DNA of 6,302 bases from an uncultured Eubacteriales bacterium (GCA_902462015.1 CABPZV010000121.1:1-6302), one strand, 5' to 3'. Numbered from the stretch's first letter, positions 1 through 5,376 are shown. Translations and numbers: made by a program. Notes: generated by a model from the sequence alone, not told the origin.

Positions 1-334
1 TCGGAAGCTTTCCGAAAAGAAGCAGATACACAGTCTCCTCAAATCCAAAACGGCCTTCTGAAACAAATCCATTTATAAGATCCTGAATATTAATTCCGCG
101 ATAATAAAGCTCTCCGTCACATGGAATTAAATTTCCTTCTTTGTCAGGCTTTTTTGCAATAATTTCGGAAATCTCAGTAAGTCCGGTCAAAACTCCGTTT
201 CCCTTGATATCTCTGAGACCGCGTTTCACTGAATATTTATCATATAGAGTAGGGTCAATCTGAGAATTGAGTCTCGCCATCTCAGCAAGCTTCTCTATTT
301 CAGGAGTCAATATTGAAAAATCTTTTTCTACCAT
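1..334 (-). CDS. gltA: Citrate synthase (citrate/2-methylcitrate synthase family), N-terminal part, cut by the left window edge
   Basis: The enzyme condenses oxaloacetate with acetyl-CoA to citrate in the cytoplasm; in anaerobic Clostridia this usually feeds 2-oxoglutarate and glutamate synthesis. The minus strand reads open for 111 codons from an ATG at 332-334 to the window edge. Motifs seen: KRGLRD around residues 37-42, GVLTGLTEISEI at 47-58, DGELYYRGINIQDL at 73-86 and ETVYLLLFGKLP at 100-111. These are typical of the N-terminal domain of the Gram-positive citrate synthase family. The catalytic histidines and aspartate lie further on and are outside the window, so activity and the choice between citrate and 2-methylcitrate synthase cannot be settled. 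The start is well supported: AGGAAG lies 6 nt upstream of the ATG and a promoter lies about 60 nt upstream. The upstream minus-strand neighbour is pnuC, 206 bp away. Confidence 0.88.
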   Translation of the reverse strand, partial: MVEKDFSILTPEIEKLAEMARLNSQIDPTLYDKYSVKRGLRDIKGNGVLTGLTEISEIIAKKPDKEGNLIPCDGELYYRGINIQDLINGFVSEGRFGFEETVYLLLFGKLP

Positions 335-392
335 CTTTCGCTTCCTTTCTGATTCAGAATTAAATTGTTTATCTTATACTTTCCTTATATTT

Positions 393-421
393 ATATTAGC
401 ATTTTTAACAAGCCGCGTCAA
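393..421 (-). promoter_or_regulatory. Predicted sigma-A promoter of the citrate synthase gene
   Basis: On the minus strand a -35 box TTGACG (416-421) is followed by a 17-bp spacer and a -10 box TAATAT (393-398). The bases TGC directly before the -10 box make it an extended -10 element. The expected start is near position 386, giving a leader of about 50 nt before the ATG. The promoter shows that citrate synthase can be transcribed independently of pnuC. Confidence 0.7.
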
Positions 422-445
422 CATCAGGAAAAGAAAGTTTACAAG

Positions 446-463
446 TTACATATATTAATGTAA
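446..463. promoter_or_regulatory. Inverted repeat upstream of the citrate synthase promoter, possible operator
   Basis: TTACAT (446-451) and ATGTAA (458-463) form a perfect inverted repeat around a 6-bp AT centre. It lies 24 bp upstream of the -35 box of the citrate synthase promoter. The size and symmetry fit a dimeric repressor or activator site, but the surrounding DNA is AT-rich and such a repeat can occur by chance. I cannot assign a regulator. Confidence 0.3.
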
Positions 464-540
464 TGAATCCGGAACAAAAAAACAGTTATTTGTAAAAGAT
501 ATATCATTATGACTTACCAGGCACTGCAATATCAATCATT

Positions 541-1233
541 TTAAGACCGCTGTCTTTTGCTCATTCTCTGCCAATTTATATATCCGTAAACATCATTAAG
601 CAAAAACATGATAAAGCATACAATAACAGAAATGTAGGAAGAATCGGAACATGCAGCTACCCCCCACAAAACAATCAATACGATATCGTTCGCCGCATAA
701 GCAAGCGCGTATAATGGACTCCGTCTGAAAGTCAGATATACAGCAAGAAAGCTTGTCGTTACCGAGACTGTACTAAACGCAAGATTAGCCGTATTAAACG
801 CCTTAAGAATATGATAAAAACCGAAAGTAACTACTGCGGTCAACGCTGTCATAAAATAAACCTCACCGATTTTTATATGATTTACTCTTACCTCTGCTTT
901 ATTTCCATTGTAAGGATTCCGAAGCCAGGAAACCAATGCAAATACAGCCATTGGAGCAGTCATTCCGAGATAGGTTATCATCTCTCCGTAATATGAAAAA
1001 CTATAAGATATAATTCCATACAAAATACTGAAAATTACTGTAAGCAGCTGTCCTATCGGATTGCCCTTCGCATTGAAAATCAAGGATGTGACGCCTATAA
1101 GCAACGCTGTCAGCGTCAGATAATTTGTTCTGTCAAATATCAAAAACGATAAAACAGTTATAACAGCAGAAGCTCCCCACAATAGAATTTCAACCCTTGA
1201 AAAATTGCCTATTACAGACTTTAGCTTTATCAT
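541..1233 (-). CDS. pnuC: PnuC-family membrane transporter (nicotinamide riboside or related vitamin)
   Basis: A 230-residue integral membrane protein. PnuC proteins are facilitators that move nicotinamide riboside, and in paralogues thiamine or riboflavin, across the cytoplasmic membrane; phosphorylation inside traps the substrate. Hydrophobic segments lie near residues 15-33, 38-55, 62-80, 84-103, 124-143, 149-168, 174-194 and 198-218, matching the seven-to-eight-helix PnuC fold. The C-terminal signatures are AYAANDIVLIVLWG (179-191) and NDVYGYINWQRM (213-224), close to the family pattern with conserved Asn, Asp, Tyr and Trp. The ATG at 1231-1233 follows GGAGAGGG with 8 nt between. A two-codon frame (ATG TTA TGA) overlaps this start. 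The gene has its own promoter and a structured leader, and lies 160 bp downstream of the araC-type gene. No salvage kinase or NAD gene is in view, so the substrate is unproven. No convincing terminator was found after the stop. Confidence 0.88.
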   Translation of the reverse strand: MIKLKSVIGNFSRVEILLWGASAVITVLSFLIFDRTNYLTLTALLIGVTSLIFNAKGNPIGQLLTVIFSILYGIISYSFSYYGEMITYLGMTAPMAVFALVSWLRNPYNGNKAEVRVNHIKIGEVYFMTALTAVVTFGFYHILKAFNTANLAFSTVSVTTSFLAVYLTFRRSPLYALAYAANDIVLIVLWGVAACSDSSYISVIVCFIMFLLNDVYGYINWQRMSKRQRS

Positions 1234-1351
1234 AACATTTTCCCTCTCCGTTTAAAATTAAAAAGCATCCGAATACACATCTACAAAGACCTAACGATGT
1301 GCACACGAATGCATCAGCATTTACTACCCGGCGGCAGCTAAATTTTATTAT
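1234..1351 (-). promoter_or_regulatory. Structured leader of the pnuC transcript, candidate attenuator or riboswitch of unknown class
   Basis: The predicted transcript start is near 1351, leaving about 118 nt before the pnuC ATG. Three pairings can be seen on the minus strand. A 5' hairpin spans 1320-1342, with arms TTTA-CTGCC and GGTAG-TAAA, one bulged G and loop GCCG. A small hairpin spans 1308-1321 (AATGC, loop TGAT, GCATT). A long terminator-like hairpin spans 1265-1312. The last two share bases 1308-1312, so they cannot form together, which is the usual logic of an attenuator. I do not recognise the conserved cores of TPP, FMN, purine, preQ1, tetrahydrofolate or NAD riboswitches. The function is inferred from structure and position only. 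Confidence 0.4.
1260..1312 (-). terminator. Possible intrinsic terminator inside the pnuC leader
   Basis: On the minus strand GCATTCG (1306-1312) pairs with CGGATGC (1265-1271) in seven pairs, one of them G-U. Inside this, after a 4x4 internal loop, CACATC (1296-1301) pairs with GATGTG (1276-1281), closing a 14-nt loop. The stem is followed directly by TTTTT (1260-1264), then AATTTT. The arrangement resembles a Rho-independent terminator placed before the pnuC ribosome site. The internal loop makes it weaker than a typical terminator. Confidence 0.4.
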
Positions 1352-1357
1352 AGCTAT

Positions 1358-1386
1358 ATTATAACTTATTAAATCCAAAAAGTCAA
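1358..1386 (-). promoter_or_regulatory. Predicted sigma-A promoter of pnuC
   Basis: The -35 box TTGACT (1381-1386) and -10 box TATAAT (1358-1363) are separated by exactly 17 bp on the minus strand, so 11 of 12 positions match consensus. The -35 box starts 7 bp after the stop codon of the upstream AraC-type gene. pnuC is therefore likely to have its own start site, although I see no terminator between the two genes and read-through is possible. Confidence 0.8.
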
Positions 1387-1393
1387 TACCTAA

Positions 1394-2260
1394 TTAAACC
1401 GGATTTTTTCTGTATTCGAGCGGTGTAACGCCTGTTTCCTTTTTAAATGCGCGGCAAAAGTAGCTGACGTCATTAAAGCCTGAGGAAACCGCAACGTCTC
1501 CAACCGGCATAGCTGTTTCCGCAAGAAGCCTTTTGGCCTCTTCAAACCGCTTGCAATTGAGATATTTACCTACAGAAATTCCTTTAAATCTTGTAAAAAG
1601 ATGCGCCAAATAATACTTATTTACAAAACACTTTGAAGCAAGCGTTTCAAGCGTAATTTCACTTTTATAGTTATTGTCGATATATTCGACTGCCCTATCA
1701 AGAACTTTATTATTTCTTAGAATATCGCTTTCTTTTCCTGACTCGTTAATAAGTCTAAAAAGATAAAGCAGCATATTGCGTGAAAGATTCTGGGCAATTT
1801 CAGCAAAAAACTGATCTTTAGTTTCAAATTCAGTGAAAATTCTGTCAAAATACAGGACGAAAGTAGAATACATATCGCTTGTAGGATATATAAAATCATA
1901 GTCGGGAGGAAGCAGATGGTTAGGAGGAAGATCGGTTATCTCAAGCTTATCATATGCAATAAACCTAACCTCAAAGCTGCTTGAGTCAAGGCTTCTTTCG
2001 CTATGTGAAACTCCGGCATTATATATTATGATGTCTCCCTTGGAAACATTTCGAGTAATTCCTCCGACCGTAACCTCTCCGTGACCATCATAGACAAAAA
2101 CAATTTCAGAAAAATCGTGGCTGTGTGTCTTTTCCTCCCAGCCGCCAGACTTAAACTGTTTACCTGCATACAGCAGACGCGGCTTAAGCCGGATAGAATA
2201 ATGATGCTCAATCAGATACTGCTGACGTTCCCCGCTATTATATACATGTGTGACATTCAT
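1394..2260 (-). CDS. AraC/XylS-family transcriptional regulator with N-terminal cupin domain
   Basis: A 288-residue cytoplasmic DNA-binding protein, a normal length for the family. Residues about 20-110 form a cupin-type ligand domain: HSHDFSEIVFVYDGHGEV (46-63) followed by the GDIIIYNAGVSH strand (75-86), with His46, His48 and His86 in the usual places. The C-terminal 100 residues hold two helix-turn-helix units, LETLASKCFVNKYYLAHLFTRFKG (204-227) and VGDVAVSSGFNDVSYFCRAFKK (253-274), ending in the family signature GVTPLEYRK (277-285). It is transcribed divergently from a sugar ABC importer, so it most likely controls that operon in response to the transported sugar or a metabolite of it. 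AGGAAGGG lies 12 nt before the ATG, a long spacing, and a four-codon frame overlaps the start. The promoter appears to lie about 300 nt upstream. The ligand is unknown. Confidence 0.92.
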   Translation of the reverse strand: MNVTHVYNSGERQQYLIEHHYSIRLKPRLLYAGKQFKSGGWEEKTHSHDFSEIVFVYDGHGEVTVGGITRNVSKGDIIIYNAGVSHSERSLDSSSFEVRFIAYDKLEITDLPPNHLLPPDYDFIYPTSDMYSTFVLYFDRIFTEFETKDQFFAEIAQNLSRNMLLYLFRLINESGKESDILRNNKVLDRAVEYIDNNYKSEITLETLASKCFVNKYYLAHLFTRFKGISVGKYLNCKRFEEAKRLLAETAMPVGDVAVSSGFNDVSYFCRAFKKETGVTPLEYRKNPV

Positions 2261-2283
2261 GAAATGACCATTCCCTTCCTGCT

Positions 2284-2305
2284 CAGGCGTAAATCTTTAC
2301 GCCTG
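2284..2305 (-). promoter_or_regulatory. Perfect palindrome/hairpin directly upstream of the regulator's ribosome site
   Basis: CAGGCGTAAA (2284-2293) and TTTACGCCTG (2296-2305) form a perfect 10-bp inverted repeat around a 2-bp centre. In the minus-strand transcript the hairpin would end 3 nt before the AGGAAGGG ribosome site (2273-2280). No T-tract follows it on the minus strand, so it is not a terminator for the regulator; TTTT follows on the plus strand, where no gene would need one. It could be an operator in DNA or a leader hairpin affecting translation or stability. Confidence 0.6.
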
Positions 2306-2310
2306 TTTTG

Positions 2311-2334
2311 GATATAAATACAGATTCTTATATC
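2311..2334. repeat. Inverted repeat in the regulator leader
   Basis: GATATAA (2311-2317) and TTATATC (2328-2334) form a 7-bp perfect inverted repeat separated by 10 bp, five bases beyond the stronger palindrome at 2284-2305. The arms are AT-only except for the end base, so it may be fortuitous. Confidence 0.3.
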
Positions 2335-2383
2335 AATATATTTTTTATATTTTTTGATTTATGGAATAGCGTCAATAAAAAAG

Positions 2384-2516
2384 TTTTATCAATTTCAAAC
2401 TTGACAACTGCTATTTTATCAGCTCTGTTCCGACATCACAACAAAAACTATTATTTTATTTATGAGTTTGTACAGAACTTTTTACTCAAGCTTTGTAAAA
2501 GTTTGACGTTTTATCA
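2384..2516 (-). repeat. Three direct copies of TTTTATCA (TGATAAAA on the transcribed strand)
   Basis: Identical octamers lie at 2384-2391, 2414-2421 and 2509-2516, all in one orientation. The first two are 30 bp apart and the third lies 95 bp further on, close to whole helical turns (about 3 and 9). They fall within the predicted leader of the AraC-type gene and upstream of the ABC promoter, so they could be distal regulator sites. AT richness makes chance recurrence possible. Confidence 0.35.
2476..2503. repeat. Imperfect inverted repeat in the divergent region
   Basis: AACTTTTTAC (2476-2485) and GTAAAAGTT (2495-2503) pair along nine bases with one bulged T, around a 9-bp centre containing AAGCTT. 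It lies inside the predicted regulator leader and could form an RNA stem-loop. No T-tract follows on either strand. Confidence 0.35.
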
Positions 2517-2565
2517 CTTTAGCATATTAACATATCATCTTTAAAATTTGCTGTTTGTTAATACC

Positions 2566-2594
2566 ATTATATATATTTTCGACAATTTTGTCAA
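2566..2594 (-). promoter_or_regulatory. Perfect-consensus sigma-A promoter pointing to the AraC-type regulator
   Basis: On the minus strand TTGACA (2589-2594) and TATAAT (2566-2571) are separated by exactly 17 bp, so all 12 core positions match consensus. The expected start near 2559 gives the regulator a leader of about 300 nt. I found no better promoter nearer to the gene: TTGACG at 2370-2375 has no well-spaced -10 box. A palindrome, GACAA-TT-TTGTC (2581-2592), overlaps the -35 box, which would suit repression. Confidence 0.75.
2581..2593. promoter_or_regulatory. Candidate operator, copy A, over the regulator's -35 box
   Basis: The plus strand reads GACAATTTTGTCA; its first 12 bases form a near-perfect palindrome (GACAA, TT, TTGTC). 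It covers four of the six -35 bases of the minus-strand promoter. A closely related sequence, copy B, lies 55 bp away at the opposing promoter. A protein bound here would block the regulator promoter, consistent with the autorepression common among AraC-type regulators; the binding protein is inferred. Confidence 0.45.
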
Positions 2595-2635
2595 TATCAA
2601 ATGTAAATTATAGTACTTTGTTGCTTTGAAAATAT

Positions 2636-2649
2636 GACAATTATCGTCA
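2636..2649. promoter_or_regulatory. Candidate operator, copy B, next to the ABC operon -35 box
   Basis: The plus strand reads GACAATTATCGTCA, matching copy A at GACAATT and GTCA with one extra central base. Its outer part is also an inverted repeat, ATGAC (2634-2638) with GTCAT (2646-2650). It ends directly before the TTGTAA -35 box, the usual place for an AraC-type activator that contacts RNA polymerase. The spacing from copy A (55 bp between identical starts) is about five helical turns. Confidence 0.45.
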
Positions 2650-2678
2650 TTGTAAAACAAACAAAAATAAGATATTAT
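2650..2678 (+). promoter_or_regulatory. Predicted promoter of the ABC importer operon
   Basis: TTGTAA (2650-2655) and TATTAT (2673-2678) are separated by 17 bp, matching 9 of 12 consensus positions. The expected start near 2685 gives a leader of about 60 nt. Its weakness compared with the opposing promoter fits an activator-dependent promoter. A TATAAT at 2697-2702 lacks a -35 partner but could serve as an alternative -10 box. Confidence 0.5.
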
Positions 2679-2730
2679 TATATTACAAATATCACATATA
2701 ATACAAATCAGTGATTTTCAATCTTACGAC

Positions 2731-2738
2731 AAAGGAGG
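2731..2738 (+). promoter_or_regulatory. Ribosome binding site that fixes the ATPase start
   Basis: AAAGGAGG lies 8 nt before the ATG at 2747-2749. This rules out the in-frame GTG at 2711, which would place the ribosome site inside the coding region. Confidence 0.9.
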
Positions 2739-2746
2739 CTGTCAAT

Positions 2747-4240
2747 ATGAACGATATTATTCTGCGAATGACCGGTATAGAAAAACGTTTTTCCGGCGTT
2801 CACGCCTTAAAATCGGCAAGCTTTGAACTGCGCGCAGGAGAGGTTCATGCGCTCATGGGAGAAAACGGTGCCGGTAAGTCTACTCTGATAAAAGTTCTCA
2901 GCGGAATCCACAAAAGAGACGGCGGAACAATTGAACTTTTCGGAAAGCCGGTTGAATTTGCAAATATCGCAGAATCGCAGAAAGCGGGTATCAGCGTAAT
3001 ACATCAGGAACTCAACATGATGAATCATCTGACAGTCGCTCAAAACATATACATCGGGCGCGAACCAATGAAAGGAATTATGATTGACGACCGTAAAATG
3101 GTTCGCAGTGCAGGAGAGCTTTTCCGCCATATCGGAGTAAATATTGATCCGGAAATTATGCTCGGTACTCTCACTGTAGGTAAACAGCAAATGGTTGAAA
3201 TTGCTAAAGCAATCTCGCACGACTGCAAACTACTTGTATTGGACGAACCGACTGCAGCACTTACTCAACCGGAGGTTGAAGAGCTTTTTAAAATCATGAA
3301 TGACCTTCGTAATAAGGGGATCGGAATGATTTATATATCACACCGCATGGATGAAATTAATCGGATTTCAGATCGGGTGACGGTAATGCGGGACGGCGAA
3401 TACATCGGAACAGTGAATACAAAAGGTACATCTAAGGATGAAATCGTCAGGATGATGGTCGGACGAGTCATATACGGAGACAAAAAGGAAAAAAGCAGTG
3501 TATCTCAAAACGCCGAAACCGTCCTTGAGGTAAGGCACCTGAGTGCAGGTAAAGAAGTAAAAGACGTCAGCTTTTCTCTCAGAAAGGGCGAAATTCTCGG
3601 CTTTGCCGGACTAATGGGAGCCGGCAGAACAGAGACAGCGCGCGCAATTTACGGTGCCGATCCTAAAGACTCCGGTGAAATATTCGTACGCGGTAAAAAA
3701 GTCCGGATAAGACAGCCGGAGCAAGCGGTAAAAAACGGCATATGCTATCTTTCTGAAGACAGAAAACGCTACGGCCTTTTACTCATCAAATCTGTAGCCG
3801 AAAATTCAGCTTTAGCGTCCATTGACAACTTTACTAAAGCCGGCTGGATAAACGATAAAAGCATAACAAAGGCAGCGGCAGAGACTAACGCGCTGCTCCG
3901 GACAAAAACCCCCTCTATGTATCAGGAGCTGAAAAATCTGTCCGGAGGAAACCAGCAGAAGGTCATCGTTGCAAGATGGCTGATAAAAAATTCCGATATT
4001 TTCATTTTTGACGAGCCTACAAGAGGCATAGATGTCGGCGCAAAAAGCGAGATGTACGAGCTTATGGAAAAGCTTGCAGCGCAGGGCAAATCTATCATTA
4101 TGATTTCTTCAGAACTGGCTGAAATACAGCGGCTCTCAGACCGTGTAATCGTTATGTGCGAAGGACGTATTACAGCTGAGCTCGACATTGCAGACGCCAC
4201 TCAGGAAGAAATAATGAAATATGCCACCATGCGGAACTGA
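2747..4240 (+). CDS. Sugar ABC importer, duplicated ATP-binding subunit (RbsA/MglA/XylG type)
   Basis: A 497-residue cytoplasmic protein with two fused ABC domains that powers sugar import, the usual length for this family. Domain 1 has Walker A GENGAGKST (38-46), Q-loop HQE (86-88), a degenerate signature LTVGKQQ (142-148), Walker B LLVLDE (162-167) and switch His199. Domain 2 has an altered Walker A, GLMGAGRTE (288-296, Arg in place of Lys), SEDRK (336-340), signature LSGGNQQK (398-405), Walker B IFIFDE (418-423) and Ser in place of the switch His (about 455). These departures are normal for carbohydrate-uptake (CUT2) ATPases and do not indicate a defect. The start at ATG 2747 follows AAAGGAGG. 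It is the first gene of an operon with a permease 34 bp downstream and a binding protein after that. Ribose, galactose, xylose and related sugars are all possible substrates; the ATPase alone does not discriminate. Confidence 0.95.
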   Translation: MNDIILRMTGIEKRFSGVHALKSASFELRAGEVHALMGENGAGKSTLIKVLSGIHKRDGGTIELFGKPVEFANIAESQKAGISVIHQELNMMNHLTVAQNIYIGREPMKGIMIDDRKMVRSAGELFRHIGVNIDPEIMLGTLTVGKQQMVEIAKAISHDCKLLVLDEPTAALTQPEVEELFKIMNDLRNKGIGMIYISHRMDEINRISDRVTVMRDGEYIGTVNTKGTSKDEIVRMMVGRVIYGDKKEKSSVSQNAETVLEVRHLSAGKEVKDVSFSLRKGEILGFAGLMGAGRTETARAIYGADPKDSGEIFVRGKKVRIRQPEQAVKNGICYLSEDRKRYGLLLIKSVAENSALASIDNFTKAGWINDKSITKAAAETNALLRTKTPSMYQELKNLSGGNQQKVIVARWLIKNSDIFIFDEPTRGIDVGAKSEMYELMEKLAAQGKSIIMISSELAEIQRLSDRVIVMCEGRITAELDIADATQEEIMKYATMRN

Positions 4241-4274
4241 CCGCTTATTTTCAAAATAGAAAGGACTGTTTACA

Positions 4275-5342
4275 ATGGATAAAAAAAATACCTTTGCGGG
4301 GATCGATACACACAAAGCGCCGAGAAAGATCGGTCAAAACATAATTATTCTGATAGCTCTTGTATTCCTTGTAGCCGTATTTTTTGCGCTGAATCCACAT
4401 TTTATCGATAAATACAACATCGTCAGTATGGCGCAGTCTCTTGCTCCTTATGCCATCATGAGCCTTGGAGTCACTTTTGTAATCGCAACAGGCGGAATCG
4501 ACCTTTCAATCGGTACCGTCTGCATTGCCTCCGCCGTTGTAGCCGGAAAAATGTATACGTCCGGACTGCTCGGTCAGAATCTTTGGCTGACAATTCCGAT
4601 TATGATTGCCATCGGAGCTCTTTTCGGAGTTATCAACGGACTGCTCATAGCAAAATTAAAAATGCCTGCATTTATTGCAACTCTTGGTACAATGATGATA
4701 TCACGAGGTCTTTCTGCCCTAATTGTATCAGATCCAAATATATTTTTTCCGAGCGGAACGTGGTTTAACAAAACATTTTCAAATGCAAACGGTATTCCCA
4801 CAGGAATTTTCTGGATTACCGGCTTCACATTAATCTGCATGTATATCATGTACAAAAATAAAACCGGACGATATATTCTTTCAATCGGCTCAAACGAGGA
4901 AGCCACAAGACTTTCCGGCATCAATACGGATAAATACAAAATTATCGCTTATACCTTTGCCGGCCTAGGCGCCGGAATCGCCGCAATTTTCTGGGCTTCA
5001 TCATTTCCGACAGTCGCTGCGGCAACAGGAAACGGAATGGAGCTTGACGCCATTGCCGGAGTTTATATCGGCGGAACAAGCGCTGCCGGAGGAGTCGCTT
5101 CTGTTACAGGCTCGGTAATCGGCGCTGCGCTTCTTGTCGTAATCAGAAACGGATTGAATATGATTCTCGCAAAATTCAGTCTAAACCTCAATTCGACTTA
5201 CGTTACCTATGTCCTTACTGGTATTATAGTCGTTGTCGCTGTACTGATGGACGTCATTAAAACAAAGAAGCAAAGCCGTATAAAAACAGATAAAAAAACG
5301 AATAGAAAAAATAACAGCAGTACTCCCTCTCAGGCCGTATGA
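4275..5342 (+). CDS. Sugar ABC importer permease (RbsC type, BPD_transp_2 family)
   Basis: A 355-residue integral membrane protein that would form the channel as a homodimer with the double ATPase. Hydrophobic segments run from about residue 20 to 328, consistent with the eight-to-ten-helix fold. Family motifs: GGIDLSIGTV (73-82), NGLLIAKLKMPAFIATLGTM (121-140), the cytoplasmic coupling stretch SIGSNEEATRLSGI (203-216), and DAIAGVYIGGTSAAGG (258-273). The N-terminus (1-19) and the C-terminal tail after about residue 328 are polar; the tail is Lys/Asn/Ser-rich, longer than usual in this family, and probably cytoplasmic. AAGGA lies 9 nt before the ATG, and the gene starts 34 bp after the ATPase stop, so the genes are co-transcribed. 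The gene order ATPase, permease, binding protein matches rbsA-rbsC-rbsB, but the substrate is not shown by the sequence. Confidence 0.95.
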   Translation: MDKKNTFAGIDTHKAPRKIGQNIIILIALVFLVAVFFALNPHFIDKYNIVSMAQSLAPYAIMSLGVTFVIATGGIDLSIGTVCIASAVVAGKMYTSGLLGQNLWLTIPIMIAIGALFGVINGLLIAKLKMPAFIATLGTMMISRGLSALIVSDPNIFFPSGTWFNKTFSNANGIPTGIFWITGFTLICMYIMYKNKTGRYILSIGSNEEATRLSGINTDKYKIIAYTFAGLGAGIAAIFWASSFPTVAAATGNGMELDAIAGVYIGGTSAAGGVASVTGSVIGAALLVVIRNGLNMILAKFSLNLNSTYVTYVLTGIIVVVAVLMDVIKTKKQSRIKTDKKTNRKNNSSTPSQAV

Positions 5343-5376
5343 AAGATGTCTGACTGTGTGGTAACAAAAGCATATC

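Larger units (their letters stand above)
2261..2746. other. Divergent AT-rich intergenic region between the regulator and the ABC importer operon
   Basis: These 486 bp hold no coding region I can support. Small frames occur, but they use non-ATG starts, lack ribosome sites and read as AT-rich low-complexity peptides. The region does hold two back-to-back promoters, a repeated GACAATT...GTCA motif, three TTTTATCA repeats and several inverted repeats, listed separately. I found no clear catabolite-responsive cre site. Confidence 0.7.

Noticed and set aside
267..458. 63-codon plus-strand frame at the citrate synthase start
   Set aside because: It is antisense to the citrate synthase N-terminus and its promoter, lacks a ribosome site and shows no family features.
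1190..1378. 62-codon minus-strand frame overlapping the pnuC start
   Set aside because: Its first codon is a TTG between the -35 and -10 boxes of the pnuC promoter, so the frame begins upstream of the predicted transcript start; it runs into pnuC in another frame and the peptide has no recognisable feature.
2284..2309. Palindrome followed by TTTT as a plus-strand terminator
   Set aside because: The T-run is only four bases and no plus-strand gene ends upstream; the hairpin makes more sense in the regulator leader or as an operator.
2401..2429. TTGACA at 2401 as a plus-strand promoter for the ABC operon
   Set aside because: At 17 bp spacing the -10 position reads TCTGTT, and no acceptable -10 box lies at 16-18 bp.
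2308..2544. 78-codon plus-strand frame in the divergent region
   Set aside because: It opens with a TTG, has no ribosome site, is rich in Ile, Phe, Asn and Leu as expected from AT-rich DNA, and overlaps the predicted regulator leader and its repeats.
2711..2746. Upstream GTG start for the ABC ATPase, adding 12 residues
   Set aside because: AAAGGAGG at 2731-2738 would lie inside the coding region, and the family normally begins close to the MNDIILRMTGIEK segment.
2807..3220. 137-codon minus-strand frame inside the ABC ATPase
   Set aside because: It is antisense to the conserved first ABC domain and has no ribosome site or recognisable motif.
3608..3640. Loss of Walker A lysine in the second ATPase domain as a sign of a broken gene
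   Set aside because: Arg in place of Lys, and Ser in place of the switch His, are normal in the second domain of RbsA/MglA-type ATPases.
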